Position numbers and translations under genes: made by a program. 64,000 bases of DNA from Nectonema munidae. Its lineage: Eukaryota; Nematomorpha; Nectonematoida; Nectonematidae. Shown here piece by piece: positions 26,449 through 32,800 of the stretch. The notes beneath the pieces were generated by a model that saw nothing but the letters and a program-made list of their open reading frames with translations, did not search any database and was not told the origin of the DNA. Location of the stretch: assembly GCA_030549495.1 (NCBI GenBank), contig JAUIRK010000292.1, forward strand, positions 741,001 through 805,000. Direction: 5' to 3'. How positions within the stretch are numbered: position 1 is the first letter of the stretch; every line of letters begins with the position of its first letter.

Positions 26449-29135
26449 TTTTTTTTTTTTTTTTTATTCTTCTTATTTTTTTTTTTTTTTTTTTATTTAA
26501 ATTCCATTTTATTTCAATAAATAAATTATATATAAAAAAAAAATAAAAAAATTTTTTAAAAATAAAAAAAAATATTTATTTTAATTTAATTTTATTTTTG
26601 TGTGAAAAAAAAAAAAGAAGAGGGGGGGGGGGGGGGGGAGAAGAAAAAAAAAAATTATCAGAACAGCCCCAATTTCTAGATCCTAATGTCAGAAAACTTG
26701 GCATAGATATTTTTTCTTGGATTTTTGAATTGAAAGTTTTACTTTGTGAAAAAAACCAAATTAAATGTGTATTTTGTAAATGTAGTATTGCTCGAAAATA
26801 AAGTTATGAGTATGACTTTCATTTCAGAAAATGGAAAAAGAATTTCGAAAATCAGATTATTTATACAGTTTTTGATAATAAAAAAAAATTGCTCAAAGAA
26901 ATTAAAATTAAAACATGGTGTGCCAAAGTTTTTTAATGAAACAGAAAACGTTGTCAATAGTTAATGCATAGAAAGTGCATTTCTATTCTAATTCATCTTT
27001 TGAACCTTAAAAGCGAAATAGTAGTTGCGTATTTGAAATCTAATTCTTCAGATACTTTGCCAAACAGGGAAGAGAAATTTTTACGAGATATGACACAAAA
27101 GATCATTCAATTTCTAAAAGATAGAGGCAAAGAGGCTGTGAACTAGAATCGTGGAAAAGAAAGGCCAAATATATTGTAAAAATAAAACATTACCCTTTAT
27201 GTTGAATGCTTTCAAATCTATCATTATCATGAAAAATATAAAATATCTTATATAATTAAAATAATTTTTATGCCAATTCAAATAGTTCTGAATCGTTTGG
27301 TGACACTTTGAATTTTAAAGAATAATCGTCTGCCTTCTTTTCATTAAAATTTTATATACCGTATATACTCGAATATAGTGTCCTCTCTCGTATTATGCTA
27401 CCCTCAAAGTTGTCACACCAAAGCATCATTTTATCACACATCCCGTATTTCATGCGAATTTCTGTATTAGGGAAAAGATAAAGAAAATTCTAAAGAATTA
27501 TTCACTAATGATATTGAGCATGAAAGCAACTTCTTTAACTTAATAATTCCATGCATTCCATACAGAATACTTTGCTTCGTAATTTTTCTACACTTTGTGA
27601 TGTAGAAAAATAAAAATAATCTTTTTAAAAAATTTTAAACATCAAAATTTGTATCTCGCGTATGATGCGATCCCATAAAGTTAGCTCATGATTTTTGCCT
27701 TCAAATGTTAGATGATACACGAGTATGTACTAGAGACTTGCGTGGGGCGGGCCACTTGCTTGGGTTTGAGCGACCAGCACATAATTCGGGCACGGGTCAT
27801 TTGTTTAAAACTTACTACGGGCCGGCCCGGAGTGGATTCAAGTGTTATATAAAGTGTAACATCAGTAAGTACATCACACACACTGACAAAGCTACATTTC
27901 TTTCCTTAGATAAAGCACATTTACATATACAATACATCAAGAATTTTCTTACACTTTCTATTGTTGTGCTTAATGTTCCATGTATTATGGCAACAAGTGC
28001 TGATAGCGAGCGTAACTTTAGTCTTGCTTGCGGCCATCTTATTACTGCAGGATCAGCTTTAAAAGCCAAGCCATAAATGGTATTTTTAAAAATATCGCTA
28101 TCAATAATAAAATTTTGTTTTAAATCTAACATCATAAAAAGTCAATGTACAAAAATAGTAGCATTTAAATTATATTCTTTTTTGTATCAAAATGAAATAC
28201 TTATGTGTTAAGTTGGGCGGGTGAGCGTTTAGATTTAAAATTGTGGGTTTGGTGCGGGCTTAAAAGTATTAAATGCAGAGCGGTTGCAGGTATTTTAATA
28301 TAATAAAATAAGGAGCGGGTGTGTAACTAAAGCAGACCATTTTCATTTCTTCGTACACCGGTCACACTGATCCTCAAAGGGTTAAAATAAATGTCCGACC
28401 ATTTGTTACTCATTACTAACTAAGAAACAAACTAACTAACCAACTAGCGAACTTAAATAAAGAACATTTTTATAAAAATAATTAACAACTTTATATAATT
28501 TTTACAACTCACGCATTGCTCCAGTGCATACTTCTTCAACTAAGGCGCCAGAGCTCATTTTGGGTCCTGGGAAAAGTGATTGGACCCCATTACATTTCAT
28601 CACACTTCAAAAGTTAAAAGTTTTTGAATTGAAAAAACAACAAATATAATTTTGAATATAATTTAACATCGATTACAAAGAATTAAAGTATTGTGATTGT
28701 TCTATATACTGTATCGCTTTACCCTTAAATAAATTTTTTAGAAGTTAACGTTAATTTCAATAAAATTTTGGGTCCGTATGTAAAAAAGGTTGAAGAACCC
28801 CGCTCTAGTGTAATACACACCAATTATATACATAATACAAACTTTAAATAAAAGGATACTAAAGAAATTAAATTTGTTGTTAAATCCTTAAATTTAGTAT
28901 AATATTAAACATTAAACAAACGTTACCTCAAGTAATAATAGGGAAAATTCGCTGTCTTCAGAAGGAACTTTATTGCCTGCACAAATTATGAAAAATTGTT
29001 AGTAAGTTTAATGGAAAAAATAAAAACCTTTTTGTTTTGATGTTTCAATTTGAATAAATTGTTCGAGAAAAATCATATATATGATTGAATAATGTTCAGT
29101 GAAAACTTCTCTTAAAAATTCATTGCTTGAAAAGT
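1348..29135 (-). CDS. RALGAPA1: Ral GTPase-activating protein subunit alpha, 22 exons of a larger gene
   Basis: Catalytic alpha subunit of the RalGAP complex, which with the beta subunit stimulates GTP hydrolysis on RalA/RalB. The part seen here is the long alpha-helical/HEAT-like region before the C-terminal RapGAP domain. That domain and its catalytic Asn are beyond the left edge. Exons 29028-29135, 28927-28976, 22696-22753, 22597-22640, 21989-22542, 21702-21933, 21579-21650, 21411-21526, 19002-19088, 18873-18946, 18703-18820, 15060-15182, 12897-13146, 9341-9478, 9118-9279, 8892-9058, 8725-8835, 7305-7463, 7103-7246, 4842-5195, 1587-1751 and 1348-1537 have GT/AG borders. Phases agree at every junction except one, where an exon between 19.1 and 21.4 kb is missing. 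The order is colinear with vertebrate RALGAPA, recalled from memory. RALGAPA1 and RALGAPA2 cannot be told apart; invertebrates usually have one gene. The first coding exon was not found. Confidence 0.88.
1760..4835. other. RalGAP intron, 3.1 kb, nothing recognised
   Basis: AT-rich intron between exons 1587-1751 and 4842-5195. Open frames at 3494-3968 on both strands overlap a degenerate short-period repeat (TATTTGTATTTTTAGA-like, 3660-3810) and show no family motif. No TIRs or tRNA were seen. Confidence 0.5.
4842..5195 (-). CDS. RALGAPA1: RalGAP alpha exon, 118 codons, MAQMLLLNNHYNGVP region
   Basis: A 354 nt exon between TTTATTTAG and GTATCC. It starts RLPIRECVFIMAQMLLLNN and ends KKTLNPILNSLK, aligning with a vertebrate segment that ends KEALNVICVSLK at the same exon border. 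The middle (IRVLCINALSLFAFKIVKDL) matches ARCVALCSLGIWICEELV. Both ends are phase 0. Flanking introns are 1.9 kb (left flank of exon 7103) and 3.1 kb. Confidence 0.85.
5686..6345 (-). repeat. Dispersed hAT-like repeat, copy 2, inverted relative to copy 1
   Basis: Begins AGTGATGCACTAATTAG, a typical hAT-type end, and carries paired CCGATTA/TCGGTAT motifs near both ends (5700-5760 and 6245-6330). The 5690-5965 part matches 1-285 in reverse orientation. It contains a poly-C run (6021-6032). It is non-coding and lies in the RalGAP intron between exons 5195 and 7103. Confidence 0.5.
7103..7463 (-). CDS. RALGAPA1: RalGAP alpha exons, YKPGKL and PGFTLLLS block (two exons)
   Basis: Exon 7305-7463 encodes AMFLPDSYKPGKLIANKIL, matching ATMLTDKYKQGKLHAYKLI. 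Exon 7103-7246 encodes ELVISVVMNTFDSLFSLMIP and then GFTLLLSVVLFAS, matching [20 protein letters not shown] and GATMLIMDFIVAA. Both exons keep phase 0 at each end. The 58 bp intron has donor GTAATA and acceptor TTCTTAG. The final donor is GTGTGT, weaker than the others. Confidence 0.85.
8725..9478 (-). CDS. RALGAPA1: RalGAP alpha exons, disordered linker and GGSLTGW block (four exons)
   Basis: Exons 9341-9478 and 9118-9279 encode a charged, Ser-rich linker (YRRSSEEISENKLQ; IPRNALSLSDPELAIP). They are joined to neighbours only by consistent splice phases (1,1,1), not by strong similarity. Exon 8892-9058 encodes GGSLTGWTETSSAILLRRFL followed by CIFGNVNK, matching [20 protein letters not shown]. 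Exon 8725-8835 ends NYQYYPAFTIVLPWVVE, matching the LIPPLRILTPWLFK segment. Introns are 61, 59 and 56 bp. Donors are GTAAAC, GTAAGG, GTAATT and GTATTA. Confidence 0.85.
9480..11285. other. Intronic AT-rich stretch, nothing recognised
   Basis: Part of the 3.4 kb intron between exons 9341-9478 and 12897-13146. Open frames at 9676-10078 are AT-driven and lack homology signals. I see no TE ends or structural RNA here. Confidence 0.5.
11291..11429. mobile_element. TTAA-type MITE, family A, 139 bp
   Basis: Starts TTAACCCATTTACGACCAA and ends GGCCTTAAATGGGTTAA, an imperfect terminal inverted repeat beginning at a TTAA. It carries TCGTCTGC three times in the same direction and an inner palindrome TTCCAATTTTGGAA. 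Copies are also at 24354, 32867 and 59562. A TTAA target and short TIRs fit piggyBac-like mobilisation (inference). Confidence 0.8.
11426..11566. mobile_element. TTAA-type MITE, diverged second unit sharing the TTAA
   Basis: Abuts the previous MITE, using its last TTAA as its first. Starts TTAACCCGTTAACGACCAG and ends GTTAACGGGATGGGTTAA. CAGACGAT-type motifs recur inside. It contains the perfect palindrome GTCGACTATAGTCGAC. It is more diverged than the 11291 copy. Confidence 0.65.
11606..11944. mobile_element. hAT MITE, 339 bp
   Basis: Starts CAGGGTTGCCGGG and ends CGCCCCAACCCTG, giving TIR CAGGGTTG. Flanks GTTTGAAA and ATTTGAAT agree at 6 of 8 bases, consistent with a diverged 8 bp hAT target duplication. 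Subterminal GACTCC-type motifs recur. A related half-element ending GCAACCCTGATAC lies at 12230-12350. Confidence 0.7.
12897..13146 (-). CDS. RALGAPA1: RalGAP alpha exon, [24 protein letters not shown] region
   Basis: A 250 nt exon beginning KVMDTLVRIYARQLFNLDM and then ACLPLDQ, a strong match to the vertebrate [21 protein letters not shown] block. It is followed by a basic stretch (RRRTAKKR) and a Ser/Asn-rich tail ending SSEH. The tail corresponds to the start of the disordered, phosphorylated linker of the family. The acceptor is TATTGAAG and the donor GTAAGT, ending in phase 1. The next exon supplies two bases for the split codon. Confidence 0.88.
13846..14445 (-). pseudogene. IS630/Tc1-superfamily transposase remnant
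   Basis: The upstream part (14045-14445) has an HTH-like segment, FGVSVSTSTVNRCLLEFLYT, followed by LKRFTLVPQLRN and the first catalytic-region strand NVIFIDKIRF. In intact relatives this reads FLDE; the E is absent here. The downstream part (13846-14060) has the family signature PYSPFLNPIENMF followed by a short C-terminal tail and stop. Roughly 100 residues between them, including the second catalytic Asp, are missing, and the two halves are in different frames. It lies in a RalGAP intron and has been inactive for a long time. Confidence 0.75.
15060..15182 (-). CDS. RALGAPA1: RalGAP alpha exon, TLLVTFIKACLNV segment
   Basis: A 41-codon exon between TTTCTTAG and GTAATT. It starts TLLVTFIKACLNVSLSVKIW, aligning residue by residue with [20 protein letters not shown], and ends NEWT, like the TEWS of vertebrates. 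Both borders are phase 0, matching the exons on either side. The upstream intron (15183-18702) carries a LINE 3' end and a hAT corpse. The downstream intron (13147-15059) carries an IS630-like corpse. Confidence 0.88.
15540..15757 (+). mobile_element. LINE 3' end with (GAT)n tail
   Basis: Plus-strand frame reads VRDEVVIGKARKGHPKKSWE and then EVMTDIEK. This resembles the extreme C-terminus of RTE/CR1-like reverse transcriptases (a GRPRKRW.D.I..D pattern), followed by a stop. It ends in a GAT microsatellite (15729-15757), as RTE-type elements often do. It is 5'-truncated, with only about 220 bp left. The minus-strand His-rich open frame here is just the GAT repeat read backwards. Confidence 0.65.
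16560..17458 (+). pseudogene. hAT transposase remnant with BED-type zinc finger
   Basis: A half BED finger (CNLCRGEFCIDVGGKAAITK with a following HLHTNKH) begins at 16563. It is followed by an open frame 16791-17228 with KFSCARTKCEAI, ILSDASNHNEIKLYPILV and VIALTADNTNT. This matches the hAT catalytic core subgroup with STDASN.H...PIVV and TGDNTNTN motifs, and the first catalytic Asp (SDAS) is present. A second frame (17272-17460) carries the MYFSRFPVRVEALKVFCEE segment. A frameshift separates them, and the C-terminal dimerisation region is gone. It lies within a RalGAP intron on the opposite strand to the gene. A possible TIR region rich in TCCTCCTTT lies at 16120-16200. Confidence 0.75.
17766..17900. 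mobile_element. hAT-type terminal fragment (GGTTCCCAAACT)
   Basis: Carries TTGGTTCCCAAACTATGGG, the widespread hAT terminal motif type, and a relatively GC-rich 130 bp. No matching opposite end or target duplication was found. Confidence 0.35.
18703..19088 (-). CDS. RALGAPA1: RalGAP alpha exons, KRV..YR segment (three exons)
   Basis: Exon 19002-19088 encodes IFVRNVSIPIFEID and onward, aligning with VFIINSSNIFLLEP. Exon 18873-18946 encodes IEVSKRVISFYRELV, matching the CKRVLNIYRYMV segment. A Trp codon is split across a 52 bp intron into exon 18703-18820, which encodes TELIQTLFGILQFL and ends MGPFVQ before GTAAGT, matching the GPLFQ border. Splice sites and phases (0, 2, 0) fit. The exon expected just before 19088 is not identified. 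Confidence 0.88.
19674..20098. mobile_element. hAT MITE, 425 bp, perfect 8 bp target duplication
   Basis: Begins CAGGGCGGATTA, and the reverse complement of its end begins CAGGGTCAGATTA. It is flanked on both sides by GGAACAGG (19666-19673 and 20099-20106). It is non-coding and lies in the RalGAP intron that should contain the missing exon. Confidence 0.82.
20815..21104. mobile_element. hAT MITE, 290 bp
   Basis: TIRs CAGGGATCGGCAAAC and (reverse complement of the right end) CAGGGTTTGGCAAAG match at 12 of 15 positions. Flanks GTTTAAGG (20807-20814) and GTTTTAGG (21105-21112) agree at 7 of 8. ACCGACCC/CGACCC motifs recur inside. It is non-coding. Confidence 0.82.
21411..22542 (-). CDS. RALGAPA1: RalGAP alpha exons, large N-terminal helical block (four exons)
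   Basis: Exon 21989-22542 (554 nt) begins TRSCVISLFLLWYQI, like the vertebrate REGVRLFLLW stretch, and continues through a segment with SFSFIFENFKRIY, like SFLFSHFKKYY. Exon 21702-21933 ends SSKENINFFNEIFRQ, matching SSKRSNVNFVTEIFRQ. Exon 21579-21650 encodes 24 residues ending IIQIYRNWIL, matching VVKVYQEWIQ. Exon 21411-21526 begins NPVLRPKFMTDSEEP, matching KPLFMQEPEE. The region between the matched blocks is Asn/Ser-rich and poorly conserved, as in vertebrates. The last exon ends in phase 2 and its partner was not found. Confidence 0.88.
22597..22753 (-). CDS. RALGAPA1: RalGAP alpha exons, KIL..LPE segment (two small exons)
   Basis: Exon 22696-22753 encodes KILTSLPELISARWQYFSL, against KILQLLPERIHQRWQFHSI in vertebrates, one of the clearest matches in the gene. 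Exon 22597-22640 (44 nt) encodes QIMTKLLKSSNSLR, matching the KKLLHTGNSLK region. Donors GTAAGC and GTAAGT are strong. The introns are 55 bp (22641-22695) and 54 bp (22543-22596). The reading phase is 1 then 0, as needed. Confidence 0.88.
22901..23028. mobile_element. TTAA-type MITE, family B, 128 bp
   Basis: Starts TTAACCCTTTGAGGACCAG and ends GCCTCAAAGGGTTAA. ATCGTCTGC and GCAGACGAT lie in inverted orientation around the centre, so the element can form a long hairpin. The second copy is split at 27309-28385. Family A shares the CAGACGA motif but has different ends. Confidence 0.8.
23030..24350. other. AT-rich intron, nothing recognised
   Basis: Inside the 6.2 kb RalGAP intron. It contains a poly-C run near 23979-23989. 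No open frame with a family signature and no TIR pair was seen. Confidence 0.5.
24354..24491. mobile_element. TTAA-type MITE, family A, 138 bp
   Basis: Starts TTAACTCATTAAGTACC and ends GGACTTAATCGGTTAA. The interior is nearly identical to the 32867 copy, with three GCAGACGA-type motifs (AATCAGACGATATC, CGCAGACGATTT, AAGCAGACGAAG). The ends are more diverged than the core. Confidence 0.78.
25210..25500 (+). mobile_element. Degenerate LINE reverse-transcriptase C-terminal fragment
   Basis: Frames read RLGNTLNSEKGREVEIAMQY and then RSGGRKFNELASMLCSKKF, resembling the YLGD.L....G.......R...GW.KFREL...L.SK segment of RTE/CR1-type RTs. It is followed by a decayed ISMVYGS stretch. Several stops and frame changes are present. 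It probably extends upstream to about 25010. It is old and 5'-truncated. Confidence 0.5.
26235..26650. repeat. Extreme low-complexity A/T block ending in a poly-G run
   Basis: Long alternating A and T homopolymers (26240-26580) enclose the non-repeat island AGTATCGCCACACCCAC. They are followed by AAGAAGAG and 18 or more G residues (26622-26639). It may be a real degenerate homopolymer tract, or a badly resolved assembly or consensus region. Confidence 0.6.
26650..27290. other. Short open frames, no recognised product
   Basis: Adjacent frames at 26746-26964 and 26964-27146 (plus) contain a fairly charged stretch, REEKFLRDMTQKIIQFLKDR. That looks more protein-like than its surroundings, but I cannot place it in a family, and it lacks convincing splice borders. 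It could be a decayed exon or transposon piece. Confidence 0.25.
27309..28385. mobile_element. Family B MITE split by a roughly 970 bp insertion
   Basis: The left half (about 27309-27357) carries GAATAATCGTCTGCC. The right half (28330-28385) carries AAGCAGACCATTTTCATTTC and ends CCTCAAAGGGTTAA. Together they match the 22901-23028 MITE in order. The material between begins CCGTATATACTCGAATATAG at 27359, a pogo-like end, and includes a hAT fragment. Confidence 0.6.
27690..28320 (+). pseudogene. hAT transposase C-terminal (dimerisation) remnant
   Basis: Open frame 27705-28076 ends with LNVPCIMATSADSERNFSLA, then CGHLITAGSALKAKP. This is the hAT C-terminal dimerisation signature (P..SA.SER.FS..G..IT..R..L). 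The catalytic core is missing. GC-rich, hAT-like subterminal sequence (GGGGCGGGCC, GGGCGGGTGAG, GGAGCGGGTG) flanks it at 27740-27830 and 28210-28320. It is nested in a split MITE. Confidence 0.65.
28520..28808. mobile_element. Possible hAT MITE
   Basis: The left end region CAGTGCATACTTCTTCAACT and the reverse complement of the right end, CTAGAGCGGGGTTCTTCAAC, share TTCTTCAAC at similar depth. GGGTCC motifs lie inside both ends. A clear target duplication was not found. Confidence 0.45.
28927..29135 (-). CDS. RALGAPA1: RalGAP alpha exons near the N-terminus (two exons)
   Basis: Exon 29028-29135 encodes a segment with EHYSIIYMIFLEQF, matching the vertebrate stretch around QHFSHIYYVFFENF. It ends KQKG, split by a phase-1 intron. 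Exon 28927-28976 adds NKVPSEDSEFSLLLLE before GTAACG, matching the segment that ends LFIFE. The 51 bp intron between them has a TTGTGCAG acceptor. These exons lie 6.2 kb upstream of the next one, so the intervening MITEs and hAT pieces at 23-28.8 kb are intronic. The acceptor before 29135 is TTGATAG. The initiator exon should lie further right on the plus-strand coordinates. Confidence 0.82.
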
Positions 29136-29265
29136 CTATCAAATATTTAAAATAAAATGTAATTAAATATAATGAAAAATATATATTGATATAAAAAGCA
29201 AATTCTTGATAACTTCTTCATTATTAATTTTAAATTCAAAAAGCATTTATATTTGCTGATAAAGG

Positions 29266-29434
29266 CAGGGTGTAGTCAGTGGGGGCCAACTTCCTTTTTT
29301 GGATTTAAGATAGAATTTTATATAAGCATGAACATTGAACATATATGTATAAATTTAGCCCCCCCCCCCCCAACTTTAGCTCCCCTAAACTCCTCTGCTG
29401 CCCCTCCAACTTCCAATTTCTGGCAACGCCACTG
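29266..29434. mobile_element. hAT MITE, 169 bp, perfect 8 bp target duplication
   Basis: Starts CAGGGTGTAGTCAGTGG; the reverse complement of its end is CAGTGGCGTTGCCAG. It is flanked by GATAAAGG on both sides (29258-29265 and 29435-29442). It contains a poly-C run near 29359. It lies just upstream of the first RalGAP exon found, so probably within the next intron. Confidence 0.8.
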
Positions 29435-29444
29435 GATAAAGGTA

Positions 29445-30530
29445 AAAATTCATGGCAAAAATTTGGCCTTAAACTACTAACTCAACCATCTTGATGTAAA
29501 AATTTAGTCAATTCTGCTTTACGATCACTTCTATTAAACGACCAACTGAACGATCCGTTCCAATTCTTCATAATAAATCCAGTTTGAGCGTATTCACTCC
29601 ATCAAGCGACCAATTTTAATGATCGCCTAAATGCCTCATAATATAAACTTGACTGAAGATGACATTTAAATATGTTATAGATGCAATAAATAATAATATA
29701 GTGAGGGCATCATGAAAACATAGTATTATAAATTGGAACCATATTTAATGATGACGAGCCTCAGATTTTTAGGATATATCCATATACTAACTAATGTGAT
29801 GTTTTTAGTACTATTGAAATGTTTAATTTTGTTAAACTGTTGTAATACCAAATTAATATTTTTAATTCCCTCATATTAATGTTTACTTCGCTTTATATTA
29901 AATAAATTATTTATTCATTTATTTAGCACCGCTTTTGTTGAGGTTTAAGAACATGCTGATCTAAATTGAAAAAAAACATCTTAGAAAATAATTAAGCTAT
30001 AGTAAACTTAACAGATTTAACTCTTCTGAAGTAAGCCCATTCGTCATTATAACATTAATTATATTAATAAAAAATATATCATCAAATACTCGTATTATAT
30101 ATTAGACAGAGGACAGGGCCTTGATATTTTAAAATTTTAACTGTCAAAAATTTCAGATCAATCCATTCTAATTTAACATAGGTTAAGGTTATAAAATTAC
30201 GAAAATGTCTTCAGAGACAAAATTATTGGATTCGATGATAGAAAAGTGAAGGTCGAAGTTAAAACTATGTGCCAGGCTATAATTATTAGGAGGAGGTCGC
30301 CCGACATCACCTAGCACATGTAGATGTGCGCCCTGATATTGAAGATTCGTTAAGCCCCTCAGGATTGGATGAGTGCATCAGTAGCGTATACAGAAGGGAA
30401 CATACATCCACTATATTTTATATCTGTTTTTACCTTACATTATTGTGCATTTTTTCAATGAAAAAAATTACGACACCGTTGTTTCATATTTCTGGCTAAG
30501 TTACTGGGATCCATAACAAGATCGTAAAAC
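29445..30530. other. AT-rich stretch, nothing recognised
   Basis: Probably upstream intron of RalGAP alpha. A short GC-richer patch at 30285-30400 (AGGAGGAGGTCGCCCGACATC) has no readable family motif. The missing first RalGAP exon should be in this direction but was not identified. Confidence 0.4.
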
Positions 30531-30539
30531 ATTTATAAG

Positions 30540-30896
30540 TTGAAAATAGAGTGTTGGTGGAATACAGCAGCCTTAAAACTAGTCTATGAATTACTACTAC
30601 TTCTATTCAACAACATATATAATCTGGTCATCACAATCAGTTATATTCAACTTCGAAGATGGACAAGTGTACCGTCCGCCTCTCCTGTAGCACTCTATCT
30701 CAACGGGCCTAATTTAGTTTTTTTATATAGGAAATATAAGGGCAAAAGCCCCCCAAATGATACAGCTCTTCTTAAAGACCTCTGTAAAATCGGGAACTCC
30801 ACATTCGTTATGAAAACAAAGCTGGGATCAATGATTGACGAAGTACTGGACATTATAATGACAAAAATCGAGAGAGGATCGAATGACTTATGGTGA
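30540..30896 (+). CDS. Unrecognised open frame, 118 residues
   Basis: The second half (PPNDTALLKDLCKIGNSTFV followed by MKTKLGSMIDEVLDIIMTKI) has balanced composition, unusual for random frames in this AT-rich DNA. The first half contains a hydrophobic stretch, LVYELLLLLFNNIYNLVITI. I do not recognise a family. The start is a non-ATG codon (TTG), so if this is coding it is probably an internal exon or a remnant. Confidence 0.25.
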   Translation: MKIECWWNTAALKLVYELLLLLFNNIYNLVITISYIQLRRWTSVPSASPVALYLNGPNLVFLYRKYKGKSPPNDTALLKDLCKIGNSTFVMKTKLGSMIDEVLDIIMTKIERGSNDLW

Positions 30897-31440
30897 AAAA
30901 TAGGAGCATTCGCCTCATTTAATCTGATGGCTCATCAATAAAAGATAAAATTCTTTATGCGATCTTGAAATTTGAGAATAAATATATATGTTCATAAATT
31001 GTTATCGCTACAATAGTACACACTTTTTACTGAGGACTATTATTATAAGTATTACAGTATAAGTCGACTTTTCAAAAAATTCTAAATTTGCAGGGTCAAA
31101 TAGTGTCTTTATTATCCTACCCATAGAATATCAAATGTTTATGTCGTCAGAATGAAGTTAGATCCCAAAAACTTTTAGAAAATAAAATTTTGACATACGA
31201 AAGATATACTATAATATTATAAGCAATATGCAATATAAAACATTTTTATTAAACTATGAAGAAATATTAGCTATAACAAAATAAGTTTTAGTAATTTAAC
31301 AAATGTGAGTTAAGGGCATATCATTTAAACTCTCTTTTCTCAAATGAGTGAGCTTATTTTATTTTAAGTGTATATTAAATTTATAACACATTTTTTAAAT
31401 AAAAATGTTTTAGAATAAACAAAAAATTAAATTATAAAAG

Positions 31441-31790
31441 TTGTGGAAAATTAAAATAAATCATTAAATATCTAACCAATTATAGTCTTGAGATATTTTA
31501 TTTTATTGTTGAGATCCTTTTTCGGATCTTGAAGCTTAAAACATGCCTTTTTCAAGTTTAAATTATATTTTTTAGAAAACATTTTTAGAATGAAGAATTG
31601 ATTAAATTGTAAAAGTTGTGGAAAATTAAAATAAATCATTAAATATCTAACCAATTATAGTCTTGAGATATTTTATTTTATTGTTGAGATCCTTTTTCGG
31701 ATCTTGAAGCTTAAAACATGCCTTTTTCAAGTTTAAATTATATTTTTTAGAAAACATTTTTAGAATGAAGAATTGATTAAATTGTAAAAG
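31441..31790. repeat. Tandem duplication, two near-identical 175 bp units
   Basis: Units 31441-31615 and 31616-31790 both start TTGTGGAAAATTAAAATAAA and are essentially identical. Each contains the inverted pair GATCCTTTTTCGGATC. A decayed partial third unit precedes them (31392-31440). The near identity means the duplication is recent, or is an assembly effect. Confidence 0.85.
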
Positions 31791-31904
31791 TAAAAAATTT
31801 AAAAAATATTAATTTTTGAAGATTAATGAAACCTATATAAATAGTGACTAAATGTGTGAATATATAATCTTTTTAATAAGAAGTATTATTTATTGCAGCG
31901 ATCG

Positions 31905-32125
31905 TAGAGCCAGTGGCATGGTGGTTAGATCCTGGAAATTTCATTCCATATGTCTATGATTAGATTACCGATTTTTTATTTAATCTGATCCCATCTGGTT
32001 GACCTGAGAAAGGGAATCCGGTCCAGAACAGAGCTGTCAAGTTTCAGAAATGGGCAAGAGGTTGTGGCATAACAGAAGGTATGCTAAGCACCGCGTAGCG
32101 GCATTAAATGCTAACGGGTCTGAAG
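31905..32125 (+). mobile_element. tRNA-derived SINE candidate
   Basis: AGTGGCATGGTGGTTAGATC (from 31911) resembles a pol III A box. ATGATTAGATTACC (about 31960) resembles a decayed B box. A downstream block, CCTGAGAAAGGGAATCCGG, resembles conserved central regions reported in some animal SINEs. A poly-C run follows (32139-32158). The family assignment is inference. Confidence 0.5.
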
Positions 32126-32229
32126 GCATGTCCCCTACCCTCCCCCCCCCCCCCCCCCGCTCCATTTAACCAGAAATTTTTTTAATTTTAAAGGCCCTCA
32201 GGGGGTATGACTAAAATGTCCCGAGTAAA

Positions 32230-32800
32230 GATTAGATGTGACAAATTGATTGAAACTGTCAGATATTTTAAATGCAAAATCTAATTCCAGAAATGAGACC
32301 AGCATCGTCAATTTGGAATCAAAGCCAATATTTGTTTAATTTCAAAAATATGTTTATAAACATTTTTCAGACCTAAACAACACATTTGATTGTGAGCTTC
32401 AAATATTTTCAAAGTTTAAATGCGATTTCAGATAATATTTTTAGAGACAGTCATCAGACCTAAACCGCAAATTTGATTGAGAGTGTTAAATATTTTCAAT
32501 AATATTAAAAGGCAAAAACTAAGCTAAAAAATGAAATCAATATGGCCGATTTAGTACAAAAAGATACATTTCATGTAAAATGAATATTTTTGAAGACTAT
32601 TTTTGATGTAAATCACAAATTTGATTGCAACTTTCAGATATTTCAAACCGTAAATTCAAAAATTGGGTCCAGAAATGAAACCAGCATGGCCCATTTAGAC
32701 ACCAAGTTATAAGGTTAACTATATATAATATCAAAATTTTGTTAAAAAATATTATTTTTTTATTTTGATTGAAAATTTTTAAAATGATAGGGTGATTCAA
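32230..32800. repeat. Degenerate tandem array, period about 230 bp
   Basis: ACAAATTTGATTG-like motifs occur at about 32238, 32387, 32468 and 32614. AGAAATGARACCAGCAT-like motifs occur at about 32289, 32527 and 32668. The spacing fits roughly two copies of a 230 bp unit with an internal duplication. It is heavily diverged and non-coding. Confidence 0.55.
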
